DNA of 64,000 bases from Podospora pseudocomata. Its lineage: Eukaryota > Ascomycota > Sordariomycetes > Sordariales > Podosporaceae. Under the pieces are notes generated by a model. That model was not told where the DNA came from. It made no database searches and was given only the letters and a program-made list of their open reading frames with translations. Location: assembly GCF_035222375.1 (NCBI RefSeq), contig NW_026946363.1:4092001-4156000 (forward strand). The letters are read 5' to 3'. Shown piece after piece: positions 20,401 through 34,074 of this stretch (position 1 is its first letter; every line of letters starts with the position of its first letter). Position numbers and translations under genes: made by a program.

Positions 20401-23400
20401 GGACTGCAACTTTGTTGGCAGCCTTGCCAAGATTAGCCCAAAACAGCACCCTACATATTCCCACGTTTCACGGCTCTCTATCTCCTATTCACTACCGGTT
20501 TCTCACTCCACCAAGCCGAACAGCCCCCAGCCTTACAAAATAGCAGGGTTAGATTACCGCGTTCATCATGATTGAAGGATGCACACAGCACTTGATGCAG
20601 CTTAATTCGTGGCTTGTGCAGCTTTGGGAGCCCCCACTGGCAGTCTTCACTCCCGAGATCACAATTTGAGCTCGTCAGTCCCCTATCGCATCTTGATACC
20701 CGAAAATATCGGGGAGGAAAAGCAATGATACCGGCCCGCCCCGCACAATGCAATGTTCTCCTACCCAAGCTGGAGGCTCTACATCACATCACTTACATTA
20801 GCGCAACTCACAGTAAGGGCTGAAACACGCAGTATTCTATCCATCTCAACCCAGCCAACACCTTCGCGGGGCGCGCTTAGAAGTGCCGCTCCGATAAGTC
20901 ACCGTCAATGCCACCCACGTTGTCTTCTTCTGCCCTTGGGAGACGGGAAGGCGACCACATTCACACCATGCTACCTTCCTCCACAAGCCGCTATCACATC
21001 CTTAGGTAGATTGATTCATGACTGATCGCCAAAGTGCAATTGGCTGCCTTGTCTTGAAGTTGCTTTTCTAGACGCCCATCACTGCCGCCAAGTATGCCTT
21101 CTTGCCCGATCGATAGATTGCGGCGAGATGCGCGATAACTGTTACGAAGTCATGGCGGTAACTGACACGGAATCTCTCCCAAGGCCAACAGGTAAAAGCA
21201 GCAAGACCTCTCCGAGGCTCCAACTATTTGGAAACATGGCATCAAGGCGGATACAATAAGATTAGACGAAGGTGCCTTGATGACCTAATCTAAAACCTTT
21301 GACTGAGTCTGTCGTGCCTCAGAGATATCATCAGCTTCAAGGCGTATAGCAATGATCAACATCCGAACAGGCTCGGCCAGTTTACTCTGTCTTGGTAAGA
21401 CCTTCGCCTCCAACAAGGCAATCTGAACCGCTTTCGCCTACTCATTCTATTTGCCTTCCTCCCTTCATCAGCAAGGCATTCGCATACCCACCTTACCTGA
21501 TGAAACACACCAAAACCCGCCCTCAACAACGAATTGCAGCCCGAATGGTCGCCTTCTCCATCCGCAACGGCAACACTAATGCCGTGTCCTCGCTCCCATG
21601 CACCACACTCTAGCAGTGCAGCGCCCGGGAGCTTTTATCCCAGCGGATAGCTACTCGAACTCCCGTGACTGATCGCTGTCAAAAGTAATCTGGTCCTTGT
21701 CCTCTTAGCACCATGTAGTGACACCCTCCAACTTCAAACATTCAATCTTCGACCTTCAAGCCGTCAGGTTTGAACGACTCGCTTGCTCCATTGGAGCCAT
21801 GTTACCTGATGGATCACAATCATACTATCCACCAAAATAAATCTCGGTAGTTCAGAACCACCTCAAAACATATGAGCGATATTTCCTCCATCATACGGCC
21901 CTTTTGTAGTCGTATAGGTCCCACCCCATAAGGCGTCGAAAGCAACACCGAGGGTGGTAATGAAAGAAAAACGAACAAGGCCTGAGGTAACATCGCTCAA
22001 GAGCCCAAAACTCACCTGTCATATCGAATCAAACGGTCATGAGATCCCCTCACAAGCGAGTTGATGGGCAGTTACCCAACGCCAAGCGCGGGAAGGATTC
22101 GCATCTTTCCATGGCCCTGGGACACCTAGAACAAATTAGAATTCTGACACAACATGTCAAGAATCCTTGAAGCAGCGATGGAGGGCAACTAATCTCACAA
22201 TCGCCTTGTCGACTCCGAGTAAGCAAAACTGACAGATAAGACTAACCGAGAGAAACCGCCCAAACCTGACGCAACCCTTTCCACCTGCAGTGAAGCCCAA
22301 GTTGATGCCCGAAATCCCAGGCAGGGGAACAAATGTCCCATTGGACAAAGGTCCAGCTCGGTGGTTCTGTCGTGCTACCGGCTAGGTGGATTGTCTATCC
22401 CGTCCGTAAAGACGGGTGCTGCCTCATGACCATGTCTGTGTTGCCTGAAAGCTGCGATGTCGGGCGGACCCACTCGGGCAACAACCCCTGAATCTTGACC
22501 CCTAACCCCGGCGCCCCTGAACCCCTGAGTCTTCCATGGTTGACCGGGCAGCGGGAGATCCACTCTTGACGACAGCACTCTCATAGAGAGGCCCCCCAGC
22601 GCAACAACACCATGAGAGAGATACCATATCAAAAACGAACGTGGTAAACGATATCATGTGACAGATGACATGATGACTGTAACAGAGCGCACCATCACCT
22701 GTAAAAGTCCCAGGCAGAACCGGCACCTGACCGCAACCAACCACCACGATGATGACCCAACCACCATGGCCATCACCAACCAATATAAAGTCCCTCGGTG
22801 AGACCCACGCATACATCGGCAGTTAACAAAGATCTTCCCCCAATAACCCCAGGTCCTCAACTGTAACCTCCCGCATGATCATCACCCAGCTTCATGCCGC
22901 TCTTCCTCCAGATGGACTCCTGCAACCCAGTTAAAAATCTAACCGATGTCTCTTTGCATGAACCATCAGACGACATTGCTTCGTCGGGCATATGCCCAAG
23001 TCTCCTCATAGGCCGATGAAGACGGGAACAGTGATAAAAAGTGCAAAACCCCATATCCTGACTGGTGAATCCAATACCAAGAGACGGGCGACTGCATGCA
23101 ATAGTATTACCACTTGGTTTGGACGCGACCCCAACCTTACGACGACGGTAAATGAAATCTTCATTTTATACCCAAGTGATACTTGACTTTGCTCCTCTAC
23201 TGGCCTTCAAATACGAGTAAAGAGAGAATTCTGGTCAACATTGCATAATGCAAACAGCCAAACGACACGCGTCATCTCTGACAAGAACCCCGACCAACAC
23301 ACAAGCCGACTATCCTCCTTCTCTTCACAAAACCAACGCCCAGGTATCGATAACAACCGACTGCAACAGACGAGAACCCATCAGAAATACGAACAGAAAA

Positions 23401-23677
23401 GAGACAATCCAAAATCAACGCTATAGCCACCGGGCATAAGAACGGGGTATCAAGGATGAAGTCGGAGATATATCGTCCCTTTTGCTTTTGGAGTGGCGAG
23501 AACCACGGTGGGCAAAACGGGAAAGAAAAACGAGTGAACCAATGAAACCAAAGTACCAAACTACAACAAGTGAAGAAGAAAATAATTCCAGCTAACGTCT
23601 GTCAAATCCCTCTGCGCCCCGATATCTGGTGGCAAAGTCTATCTTGTTATATGAATGACTTGCCTTGCTGACACTTG
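17465..23677. other. 6.2-kb gene-poor stretch
   Basis: No gene I can support. Several short reading frames occur (for example near 18453-18785 and 19080-19322 on the plus strand) but none has codon bias, family motifs or splice sites that chain them. There is no strong A/T bias of the kind left by repeat-induced point mutation, and no terminal repeats of a transposon seen by eye. The first ~400 bases should include the OCH1 promoter. Confidence 0.45.
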
Positions 23678-24760
23678 TCAGTATCTCGAGGAAGCAAATC
23701 TTTGAGAAGGACAATATGGACAATGTTCCCAGTAACCGTGAGCGCATTGGGAATCAACGAATTCCCAGTCTGTGCCTTCGAAACGCGTTGTGCTCTGAGG
23801 TTCAGGGAGGTCGTTTTCGTGAATGCGGGCAGGATATGGGTATGGAAAGTTATGATGCGTGGTCATCCCAGGGGCATAAATCAGCGGTGAAACATCGTCG
23901 GGGCTCTGAGAGAAACGACCTTCCGCTTCCTGAAACGTCGTGTCGGTTCCAAACTTCGCAGCGCCGGGCTCAAAACTTGAGGTATGGTTCACTTCAAATG
24001 CATCCCCCGTCTGTCTTTGCTTCGAGCCCCCCTTTCTTGTGTGCTCTGCCTCGAACATTTCATTTGTTCGGTGTGAATCGATATCCGTTCTCAGTTCCTG
24101 CGGAACATGCTGTCTGATGTCAGGCCAAGTGTCAGTATATGTTTGAGTATCTGTTTACATTAAGGAGAGGTCCGAAAAGAATCACTAACGGCGGTGTAGT
24201 ACTTGGAAGTGCTTCAAGTGATCCCATCATGTTTGGATCTTCATCAGCCGGTCCATCGCCGGTCATCCAACGAAAGGCATATGGTTGATGATTCATCCCC
24301 ATGGACTCATCGGCTTCATGGTAGTTGTTGGGATAGGGAGGTCCGGCAAGCGATAACGGTGGCTGCTGATTGGTGTATGTCGAGTCGACGTATCGGGGCA
24401 TGATGGCATCGTCTGAGTACGCGGTCATACTGGTGCGATGTGTCGGCCGGGCAGACGTCGCCGTCTCGTCGTCATCGTCTGAATACCACGCATCGGAAAG
24501 CGAGGCATCTGAAGGACGATGATGATCATCGGGAAAACTTGAGTACGTGGATGACATTTCGGACAAAGGTACTCCAGAATCGTCGAAGGTGGCAGGATAT
24601 GCGAAAAGTTTGTCATAAATGACGTTTGACGGTCGACATGGTCAGAAGGGATCGGAAAAGGTTGTCCCTTTGGAGCCCCAAATACTCGAGGATCACCACG
24701 ACGAGGCGGTGAGAGCTTCAACTTAAAAAGTCTCTGCCCAACACGATCAAGCGACAACAT
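23678..24760 (-). CDS. unknown protein, at least two exons, probable frame break near its 5' end
   Basis: Function not recognised. The secure part is exon 24557-24190 and exon 24113-23678, phase 2 across a 76-nt intron (donor GTTAGT, branch CTGAC, acceptor CAG): 267 residues from ATG 24557. It begins Ser/Asp-rich (SDAWYSDDDDE), has Tyr/Pro-rich middle parts (SLAGPPYPNNYHEADES) and ends with CAHGYWEHCPYCPSQRF, where His and three Cys could bind a metal. Upstream, ATG 24760 (after AGCC) opens a basic segment (LFKLKLSPPRRGDPRVFGAPK) in another frame. Adding one base near 24625 would join it smoothly to the secure part, for about 335 residues. Either the start is at 24557 or the gene carries a one-base deletion. 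Probably disordered overall; no membrane segments. Confidence 0.55.
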
Positions 24761-27700
24761 GGCTAGGGGCTACCATGCAAGACTACAAGGCAACCAGGCT
24801 GGCAGGGGTTTCTTTGGTCCAGCCCGCGAAGGATGTTGGTCTTGTCAGCGGAAGAAGCACCGTGCGACATGGCTACTGCCCTAGTATTTGCCATGTGTTT
24901 GTCTGACGGCCTATGAAGCGATAGCAAGGCGGTTATATCGGCCACGATGGGATCTCGAGGTCGAATTGTTCGTCGAGGCGGTGTTAGGTTAAGGAGAGCC
25001 AAGGGTCCTTGCGACCTGTAGCGGTGGTTCGCAGAGAAGGCATCCGATATGGCGCCGACGACGGGACAATAGCGACACGAAGCGGGGTAACATCGTTCGT
25101 TGGGCATTGATTATACTCAAGGCTCTGGAGGGCTCAGATACCGCGTTTCAGGGGCGAGCAAACATCACCAGGAACGTCAGATGACGGTGCGGCATAGAAC
25201 AGAAAAACCCGGGGCTTGCGATGAGGTTGCTTTGGCAGAAAGGGACGGACTCGGGCTCAGAGACTCCTCCACCCGTCAAATATCGAGGATGCGGGTCATT
25301 GAGGTGCTCTATGGATCTTGCCAGGGCGGAAGGACGTGGGAGTGAATGGTACTGGAACAGGCTGAGGGTGCGGCGGTGTCATGGAACCGGCTCCTGTCAC
25401 GGTGTACTACTGGGCGTTCCGATCGAGCGGATGAGTGGACTGGGTCGACGAAATTCTGTAGGCAAATCCAAGCCTCAAGCACTGGCGCTCGATCGCAGGG
25501 CAGATTCTGTGTCGGATGAGGGAAGCTTCAGTGGAGGCCAAAAGGCATTGGTCACCAAAAAACTTTCATCGGAAGCGGACAGCAAGATGGGTTGGTTGGA
25601 TAGCACGTCGGATGTGTATTCATGGCAAACCCTCGTTCTTGCCTGCCAATGCGACTTGGCTCGCAGCGGGAGTCAGTGGACTCGGAAAGCGGCGACCCAA
25701 GTCAAAGATGCGCACGTGGGAGCAATGAAGAGCAAGAAGGCGGCTGTGGTGTTGCTGCCCACCCTTCGGCAGTGCCCTGAGATTTTCATCGATTTCTTCA
25801 GTGTGAAACTCCGGTTGAGTAATGGGTATTTGGCAGCTTCCAGAGTCCTAGTTCCGCTCCAGTATACTCCTGGTTCTATCCTCCGCATCTGATGCTGTTA
25901 ATGTGAGACATTAGAGATGGGTATACACACCCTCCAACCCCCAATCCCCCTCCCTAAATTGGAGTATGGGCGCCAATTTTCTACCAAACGTCGGGCTGCA
26001 TCATCACAAGCAGACCCGCCCCCCACCCCCTCTTGCATGAAGTTCATGAAGGCCAAAACATTCGTGCTGGTCTGCCAGAAAATTCCATTTAATATTTCGG
26101 CCACCAAGTGGGTGCTAGTTCAACATCTTCCCTGAGAATCGTCCAAAGAACAGTTCGGTAGTTGTTCCACTGCGATCCTCCAGCACAAAATCCCTTCAGT
26201 GCCACAACTTGGCGACCATCCATAAACTCGCTAGCACAGGTCACCGCCAAAACATCAAAACACTCCCTTGATCTTTATCAAGGATATTACGGGTTTGTCG
26301 AAGCAGCACACGTTTCTACCATGACTGTGGGCTAACGGTATCTTGGTAGACAGACGCTGGCCTAGATGTGGGAGCAAATTTTCGGACCTTTACCTCGGTG
26401 CCTTGGCACAGCTTTGGACGAGCTGATGCATGGGTAAGCGTGCTGAATGAAGGTTTGGCTTAGACACCACTAGCCAAACAACACATCTATATGGTCAGCA
26501 TACCTAGAAATAGACAATCCAATGCCTAACGCATTACCGGATTAACCTTACGAACATGCACCGCATTCAAGTCACATTGCAGCCTTGCTGATGATTTGTC
26601 GTGCTTGAGCCAGCTCCAGGCTCTGAGTGGAACACGAGCCCCAGGCCCAGTCCCTGTCCCTCCACAGCGGACCGTCCCGCCGGAAACCCAGCAGTGGAGT
26701 TTCAGGTGGATCCGTGATCGGACCCGACATCATCAAGGGTTCACCGCCCGAGTCACATGGATTGTGCTAGGTTTAAGACCCACGCCCAGATGCGTCGCAT
26801 GAATGTCTCGAGAACGATTCACACGTTGCGATGCTCGAAGAAATCTGACATCGGCCTGTGGTCGCGCGCAACTTCCCCGATACCTACACAGTCGACACAA
26901 CCAGATCAACTTGCACTAAGATGAAGGGTCGGGTAATCGGCACCTCACGGTTTCAAGAGTTGGAAAGGGTGTGGAATTAACCCTGAACGTTAGCAAGTGT
27001 GGCATGATCGTGGATTGACCACATCTCGGCACCCTATTTAAGAAGCCGAGCTCTGGTTCGCCTGGATTCTTCGGCCAACCACGGTAGCCGCGAAGGTATT
27101 CTGAATAAGAGCGCAAAGATAACATCCGATGCTAGGAGGCCCAGAAGTTAAACATAATGACTAGCTATATACGTAGACGAGGTATTACTGATCAGCACGC
27201 AGACTTGTTGGGAATCCATTGTATCACAAGATGACAGCGCCTGCATTGCAGAGGTGGCGGGATTGTTGATGGAAAACTACACATTGTCTCTACTCTCTCA
27301 GACATCCCTTACCTTATGTCTGCCCGTTATCTTGGATAAGGTAGAACTTCGGTCGCTATCCCCGCTTGAAACAGCGCTCCTTCCACAAATACCGCAAAGC
27401 TGGTGGAGACCCCGCCCATCGTTGAGCCATTTAGGTACCTTCCGTGTTCACTTTTCTGGGTATCTTGATGACAAAAGCACTTGATCCTCATTTTAATACC
27501 ACTGGGTTTTTACACTCGACCTCCGAACCAGTTCTCTCAATTATGTCAAGAATTCGTATCTACTGCTTTGACAGCAACCATTGTTTAAAAACCTCCTAAG
27601 TCAGGCCAAGAAATTCCGAGTGACACCAAGGAGCTCGAGGAATTGCAACAGTGGCAGATTGGGTTATCGGGAAACATTTTCTTGTCCATTCCTAGGTAAG

Positions 27701-27833
27701 CTCCGAGTTGTAAACATTTACAAGACCCATACTAAATAGGCGTATCGAAAAGACCGAACAATGCGGCCATCGACGTCTTAACCAAGGTCACCGCCGGCAG
27801 GCCACGCCACGCCCACACCAATCGCGATACATA
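24761..27833. other. 3-kb intergenic stretch
   Basis: The longest reading frame (25221-25892, plus strand) has no motif or codon bias and reads like noncoding sequence. No repeats or RNA genes seen. The first few hundred bases probably carry the promoter of the gene at 24760. Confidence 0.45.
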
Positions 27834-28592
27834 TCAGCACTCATCATCCATGTTCAACTCGCGGGGATAATATGTCGGAAAAGAGGGAGCAGCCGTCCTC
27901 GCCATAACAAGGATATCCCCTGGTGAACCTCCATATAGACGGAGGCTGGGTTGAGATGTCTGTTGTTCTTTGACCCAACCCGCCATCTCTTCATCTTCAA
28001 CTGCCTCGAGCTCGGGAGAAGGAGGAAGAGTAGATGCACTGCGCCAATTAGTCCATGTGGGCGGTTTCAGCACACCTCTAAGGAAGCACCTCACCATTCG
28101 TTATCATCCTCCACGTGGAAGCCTTCATCATCAGCACCATCTGGCGACCGCGTCGTCTCGGGATCCGTTGTCTGCTGGGCATAGGATGTCTCCTCTAGCG
28201 CTGCGGATTCAGCCTCTTGTGGGTCGAGACGGTTCGTTGTCGAATATCGACGATTCTGTTCGTTATGGTGTGGTTTGGCAGTGGCATCGTTGTCCTCAGA
28301 ACTTGTAACCGAAATAGGTTTGGGCGACACGTCAAGCTCCATCAACTCCATCTCATGTTTAAGCGGCATGGCGAGAGTCAACAGCCTCTCGGTTGAGGAC
28401 AAATCAGCGATGCGAGAGAACTAGCGGGATTCGACGACAACACAGAGGAGCCGCCCTTTAGGGCAGGGTGTCGGGACGAAGTTGGTGGGAAGTCAGGTTA
28501 GGAAAAGAGTATACACCAGGATCATTCGACTTTTCTCCGACGTTGTTCTGAAAACCCGATCGCCGCGGAGTAGAGGAGGGGCAGTTTTTCAT
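27834..28592 (-). CDS. unknown acidic protein, three predicted exons
   Basis: Function not recognised. Predicted exons are 28592-28515, 28420-28095 and 28038-27834, giving 202 residues. The second intron is well supported: 56 nt, donor GTGAGG, branch GACTAAT, acceptor GCAG, phase 2, joining EDDNE to CASTLPPSPELEAVEDEE. The first intron (94 nt, donor GTATAC, acceptor CTAG, phase 0) is weaker, because the CTAAC-like site is far from the acceptor; without it translation could start at the in-frame ATG 28369. The protein is rich in Glu, Asp, Ser and Thr, probably disordered, with a more ordered C-terminal part (LRLYGGSPGDILVMARTAAPSFPTYYP). No signal peptide or membrane segment. A pyrimidine-rich leader precedes ATG 28592. 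Confidence 0.5.
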
Positions 28593-31500
28593 GATGAGGA
28601 AGAAAGAAACGATGAGCACGGGGGGACCTTGAAGTATAAACAACAAACTCGAAGGTCAAGCGACGTTGAAAAGTGGGCCATCACCGTTCCACGAACAACC
28701 CATTGCTTCTCGGTTCATCCAAAACAGACTGCTGCAATAGGTAACCGAATGAGAGGAGCAACACGATACCTGCCGCCCTGGTTGGTCCAGAGTACTAGCT
28801 GCTACCAGCACCTGCACATGCCCGCCTACTCTTGGTGTCTCTTGACTATATTGGGCGGCATGCCTCAGTATATGGCGCTATACGAATAGGTTCAAGGGGG
28901 TTGTTTGGCGTCCAGTCGTTGTTTCCGTCATGATTGCTCTGGGATGCTTGATCTCTCCCCACGAATCAGCACCAAGGCCCGTACGAACGCGATTAACAGC
29001 AATGTTTTGAATCAAGCTTGAAGGAATAGTTCAGGAGGGCCTACAGGGCAGCGGTTTGGGAAACCAAAGGAACATCATGGACATGGTTCCAAACCTAGTG
29101 CAGTCCAGATCAATTGCATACCCCGACATAGACCAACAGGTTCTCTTAAGCAAGGGGCGATATATGCTACCTGGGAACGTATGTGGCTATGAAACAAGAA
29201 CAACTCGACGATGGGAACCATGCGCGCGTCTTCAGGCCTTAAAGGCTAGAAACCGGTGTCAAGGTGCGGCACAGTCAAGCCTTCTCTCACACTTTTCACA
29301 ACCCCTGCCCGTCCATCAAAACCGGAATTCGCCTAGATCGTTCTTTTTTCTGGGAGAGGTGTGGAGAGAGGTAGCGCCCCGTATCGCTGCGGTCGGGGTC
29401 GAGGGGAGGGTGACAGCATACTCGGCTGGTTTGACGCCTGGGGGTTGCACTGACTTTGTCCCTGCAGCTTCTCTTCAACCAGACTTTGCTAGCACAGCTG
29501 ACGGGAACTTCCTTACCTCGCCTCCTTTCAAAATCTAGAATGGAGCATGGAGGCATGGGACCAGGGATTTCTGGATGACGGGTGGAGATGGGACGGTTGC
29601 TGTCATACTAAGAGTAGAGTTTGTTGCTGGGTTTGGTTCACAAGGATGGATCCGGCCAGGGGCCCCTTACTGATGCAGTGCACCATCAAAAGGGTCTTGT
29701 GAGACCGTCGTTCCCTTGGCACCTGGAGACAAGGTTATGACGTTAGGCACCATATCCGAGTCTCCGTTCTTTTGAGGATGAAATACGATAGAACATGGAT
29801 ATCGGCAGCCTTGTTTTTGACCTGGATCGCGTGGTTGGTTTTCAGGCTGTTACTGCCGCAGTGGTGGGATTGCCTCACCTGTGTGAATGGCCGCAGATGA
29901 TCGAGGCGTTGCTATGCCATAACCCGTGATGAAAAAAGGATGCCGGTTTGATGCGGGGACTACTTGGGGGCATGTTTGGGCAGCAATATGAGGCAGATAG
30001 ACCATACGGAAGCACGCCGGGATGCCACACTGCGCGAAATATTGAGTCCTTCACTTGGGGGGTTCCGAGTTTCGAGGCCAGCCTTGTTTGGGCGTTGGAT
30101 GGGCTAAGCTCCGCCACTGGCCATCTCCGCACCCCTTCAATTCCTTCCCAATCACTCTTGTGAGAGCGACTCATGGGCTCAATTGAACACTCTGACGGTC
30201 AAATCTGGTTTGGTCCTTCAAGGGTCTGAAGATAGACACGTGAGTTCAAAACAACCTAGGTCGGGCTGGGATGCGTGCCTGCCTACGTTGCCCGCAGTCG
30301 CACAACACCTGTTCTTGTGCTTGCTAATAACACGGAGTTGGTGATGGTTTCTTGAATAGTACCTCAACCGTTGATCCACAACCGGTCACACAACATTGGA
30401 AATCAATGATACTCGACAGGTTCCGCGCCTCGCCCACTCGAGGACCTATTTTCATAGGTGCCTGATATGCACGTTGCCGAGGGCATCGATGCCATCACCC
30501 GTTTTTGTCCTTCCATGGCCAGGCCGGGTGACACGCGCCCTTTGTGCGCTTTCCATGACACTTCCATCAGTGGCAAGGTGATTGTCGATGTTAGAGAGCT
30601 CATCCCTACCCAGCCGAGTATTCTGGAAAATGGCCACGCGCCTTTCTTCCCCCACTTCTTCTGGAAGCAGAATTTTGATGTATACTCGTGGAATCAAAAA
30701 GTCAATTTCAAGATAATATGACAGTACAGTTGTTATACAGTAAGCATGATCAATCCACGAGTTGTCTTACAGGTCATTAGGCCATACACTTAAGTTCTCA
30801 TTGGATCGATCGATAACTTTACGTGGACGCTATTGGATGTATCGCCAGCCTTTGCTTATGAGCTCAAAAGAGCACAGCCAATGCAAGTTTCCTCCGGATG
30901 GGATTACCTCCAGATCATTTGGTCGTATGCAGCTCAAGCATACCCAGGTCGGTGGTTCATTGCCGCCAATGAAGAGGTCGATGGTGGAGATCACCTGCCC
31001 AATACCTTGCGATAGCAAACAGCCGACCGCCTGCAAGACAAGAAACAAGACAAACCTACCTACAATGAGAGGCACCTTTTTTCCAGGTTAGGTCTCAGTC
31101 CGTTCGTAGGTGGAACCCAACTGATAAACGTACTGGCCCCGAACCCGCCGACTCGGATGCTAGCTCCAGTGGGGTTCGCGTGACGGTGTACGGTTGAGCT
31201 CCACCAATTAAGCATTGGATGACGGCCCGCTAGCGGGAGCTAGACCGGCTTCTGTCTGTTACAGGGAAGGTCCTGGCTTACAGTGGGGTCGTTCTTAATG
31301 ATAGGCAAAACATCCGGTTGACTTGTCAGTTTTATCGTTTCAAGAATGGCAAGCAAGAGTTCAGCACTCCGATTGGCAACAAATCATGTTATTCGACACG
31401 AAGGCTACATTATGGCAAGCGGCAGGAACGACAGGCACATGACCTTCCATTGGGTCCAGATCCGAGCTTTCTCTTTGGCCAACATCCTAGCCCACAGTCC

Positions 31501-32436
31501 AGGGGTGATGGGCACAACCCGTCTGTTTCCGATGGGCTACTATCACGTTTACAAGTGACCAGAAAAGCTTCGTTTCCCGAGCTGACACCCCCACGCGACT
31601 GAGCCCGATGGCAATGGTGGGACCGGTAAGATGTCGTGAGTGACAAGTACGTACAAGAAACTAACCTGCGCGTAGGTAACAGAGGATGGGTACCTAATGA
31701 TATGGATCTCCCTACAATTTTTTGCCAGTTACGACACCTTTGCTTCTATTCACGCAGGATCGAGCGCTCGGGTCTGCGTGTACTTGGGACCGCACCTCAA
31801 ACAACCAACACGACCCCCATGATTGTGAGCAGTCAGTCACATTCGTATTCTTTCGGGGAACAGAGCAACATCCGGGCACATCGAAGGGTTGACGAGAAAG
31901 AAAAAAAATTTTCCCCTCCGGCCGGCCGGCCAGTAGAAGCTTTGCGGCGAAGATTCTGCCACAATCAAACCCGCGTGGGGTGCACTCGTCCAAGGCGGTG
32001 AAAGCCCGAGAGCCTTGAAGCAAGACATCCATCCGCTGAACCGTCGTCAACATCACCCACGCCGGGTTGGCTGAAAAGCGCATCATCTCACACATGGATG
32101 GTAGCACCGAATAGGCATGTGAGAAAAATCCCTCAAGAACTTGGTGGCCATCGACGATCCTGGGGATAAGGCACTTGAAGACAAAGGCCGATTCTAACTG
32201 GGCGCTCCTGTTCCGATATTCGAAACAAAAAGCCCGATGCCGCGTGGTGGCCCTCTGCCCTGCGTATCAAGCCTTTTTTGGCGTTTGACAGCGCCGCTAA
32301 CCCACAGTTCTGGGACGGTACACCTCGGCCGCTGGCCCTGACAGGCCGTGGGGGTTAGGCAGTTTGGGGTGTTCAGGGATATGGGCGAAATGATAAAGAG
32401 TATCCGATCCCAAATGGACGCGGGATGAGGCGTAAC

Positions 32437-32446
<10 letters not shown>

Positions 32447-32520
<74 letters not shown>
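32447..32520. repeat. (GA)37 dinucleotide microsatellite
   Basis: An uninterrupted run of about 37 GA units, preceded by an imperfect GAGAGAAAGA lead. Long reading frames across it (Glu-Arg repeats on one strand, Leu-Ser on the other) are artefacts of the repeat. Likely to vary in length between strains. Confidence 0.95.
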
Positions 32521-32523
<3 letters not shown>

Positions 32524-34059
32524 TTGATAAAGTTGAGCGAATGCAGCCTGTCTCCAGTCAAGCCTGCTCCTCAAACCCACGGCGGCACCCATTTTCTTTC
32601 GAAGTGCCACCCTCGCATGTCCACGGACAACATCGTCACCGGGTGGCAGCATCATCACCAGCCAACTGTCGGGATCTCACCTGCGCCGCCAGGTAGACAC
32701 TCATGTCGAGAAATGGACGACTCAATACAGTGGACAGCTGCATACCACCCGCTGCTGTACTCGGTGACGCGCAGTGTTCCTGTCTATTGTTTTGATCGTT
32801 GCAGCCTTTCGTCCTGGTCCCACCAAACCGATCCCACCCCTCTTATGCATCTCTCGCCTGATTGAACACAGAATTTCTTTGTGCTATTTTCCTCACACTG
32901 TCCGGCATGCACGTGGAGAAATCTACCTTTACCCTCCAGAACACTGCTCATCGTTCCTGCCGAATCACCAGAATCTGGGTTATAACTCCCGTGCCGTCCT
33001 GTCATTTGGGCACACGGGAGGTTCGTGGCTACGGTATGTAGCCGAATCCTCGGGGGAATACCCCTGCTTTGTCCTGGATCGGAAATAATCTCCGTTTTTT
33101 CCCCCGTGCTGCCTTCCCCAGATATGCCTGGGAAACAAAAGTTACCACCGACCGGGTTGAGGGAAAAGGCAATCTTTCTTTCTATATGCGCGATGGAGTG
33201 CCTTGGCTCTGCTTGGCATGCGTCTTTTGGTTCTAGACCTGATGTGGTGGTGATACATGAGGTGGATTGTGGTGACGAAGTGCGAGTATGTTTTTGACGT
33301 CCTTTGTTGAACAGGACACAGGTGGTCCTGGGGAAAGGCTTGGCCGCGGGCGGTGTGGCTGGCACTGATGGAAAGCTTTGAACGGGAGAGTGGGAGAACG
33401 TGGGGGTTTTAGAGAACACATGGGTATTTTACGCCTCTTCCTGTCAGGTTAGACTCCCCCAAATCTTCGTCCAAAATCCGGGGTAACATGACAGGAGACA
33501 GCCAGGGCAGGCACAGGCCGGAGTGCGGTGGGATGGTGTCATGTTAACTGGCATACACCAACCCACTTCTGCACCGACCAAGTTGGCTCTGCACTTTTCA
33601 GGATGGGTCGCGGCGTCTTCCCACGTACCATGCAGTGGCTACTTAGGTAGTGGAACAAGTAAAGATGGGCTATGCACACAAGAACTGTGTGGGCGGGTGG
33701 GCGCAATCATCGGCACATGCTGGTGACATTCACCGCCAGGGGAGCAAACTCTATTGGTTTCTGTCATCTGCGTTGGCAGGCGCAGCGGTGAGAGACCGAC
33801 TGCACAGTAGATTGCGCACGGTAGACGACGCCAAACAAGTGGTAATCTGCCTATCCTATCTAGAGCACTTGAAAACTTGGGTTTCGTAGTCCGGCCTGAT
33901 AGGTCAATCTGCAATGCCGGTGTTGACACAAGAGCCATGTGCGAAACACCGAGACCCTGGTTCTCATGGCACTGCATCCCCCACCTACCCATATCAGCGG
34001 GAAGGATGAACTGCATATGAACATCTGAGAATGGTATTTAATGCTCAAACCCCCTCTTG

Positions 34060-34074
34060 TTTTTTTTTTTTTTT
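34060..34074. repeat. T15 homopolymer
   Basis: A run of 15 T bases about 230 nt before the protease gene. Prone to length error in sequencing and to real length variation. Confidence 0.9.

Noticed and set aside
25221-25892. 223-residue open frame on the plus strand
   Set aside because: No codon bias, domain or splice sites; composition like noncoding sequence.
29056-29538. 160-residue open frame on the plus strand
   Set aside because: No recognisable motif and random-looking composition.
31917-31933. CCGGCCGGCCGGCC palindromic tract
   Set aside because: A short GC run with no gene or promoter nearby; no function suggested.
32425-32865. Open frames with Glu-Arg or Leu-Ser repeats
   Set aside because: Created entirely by the GA microsatellite.
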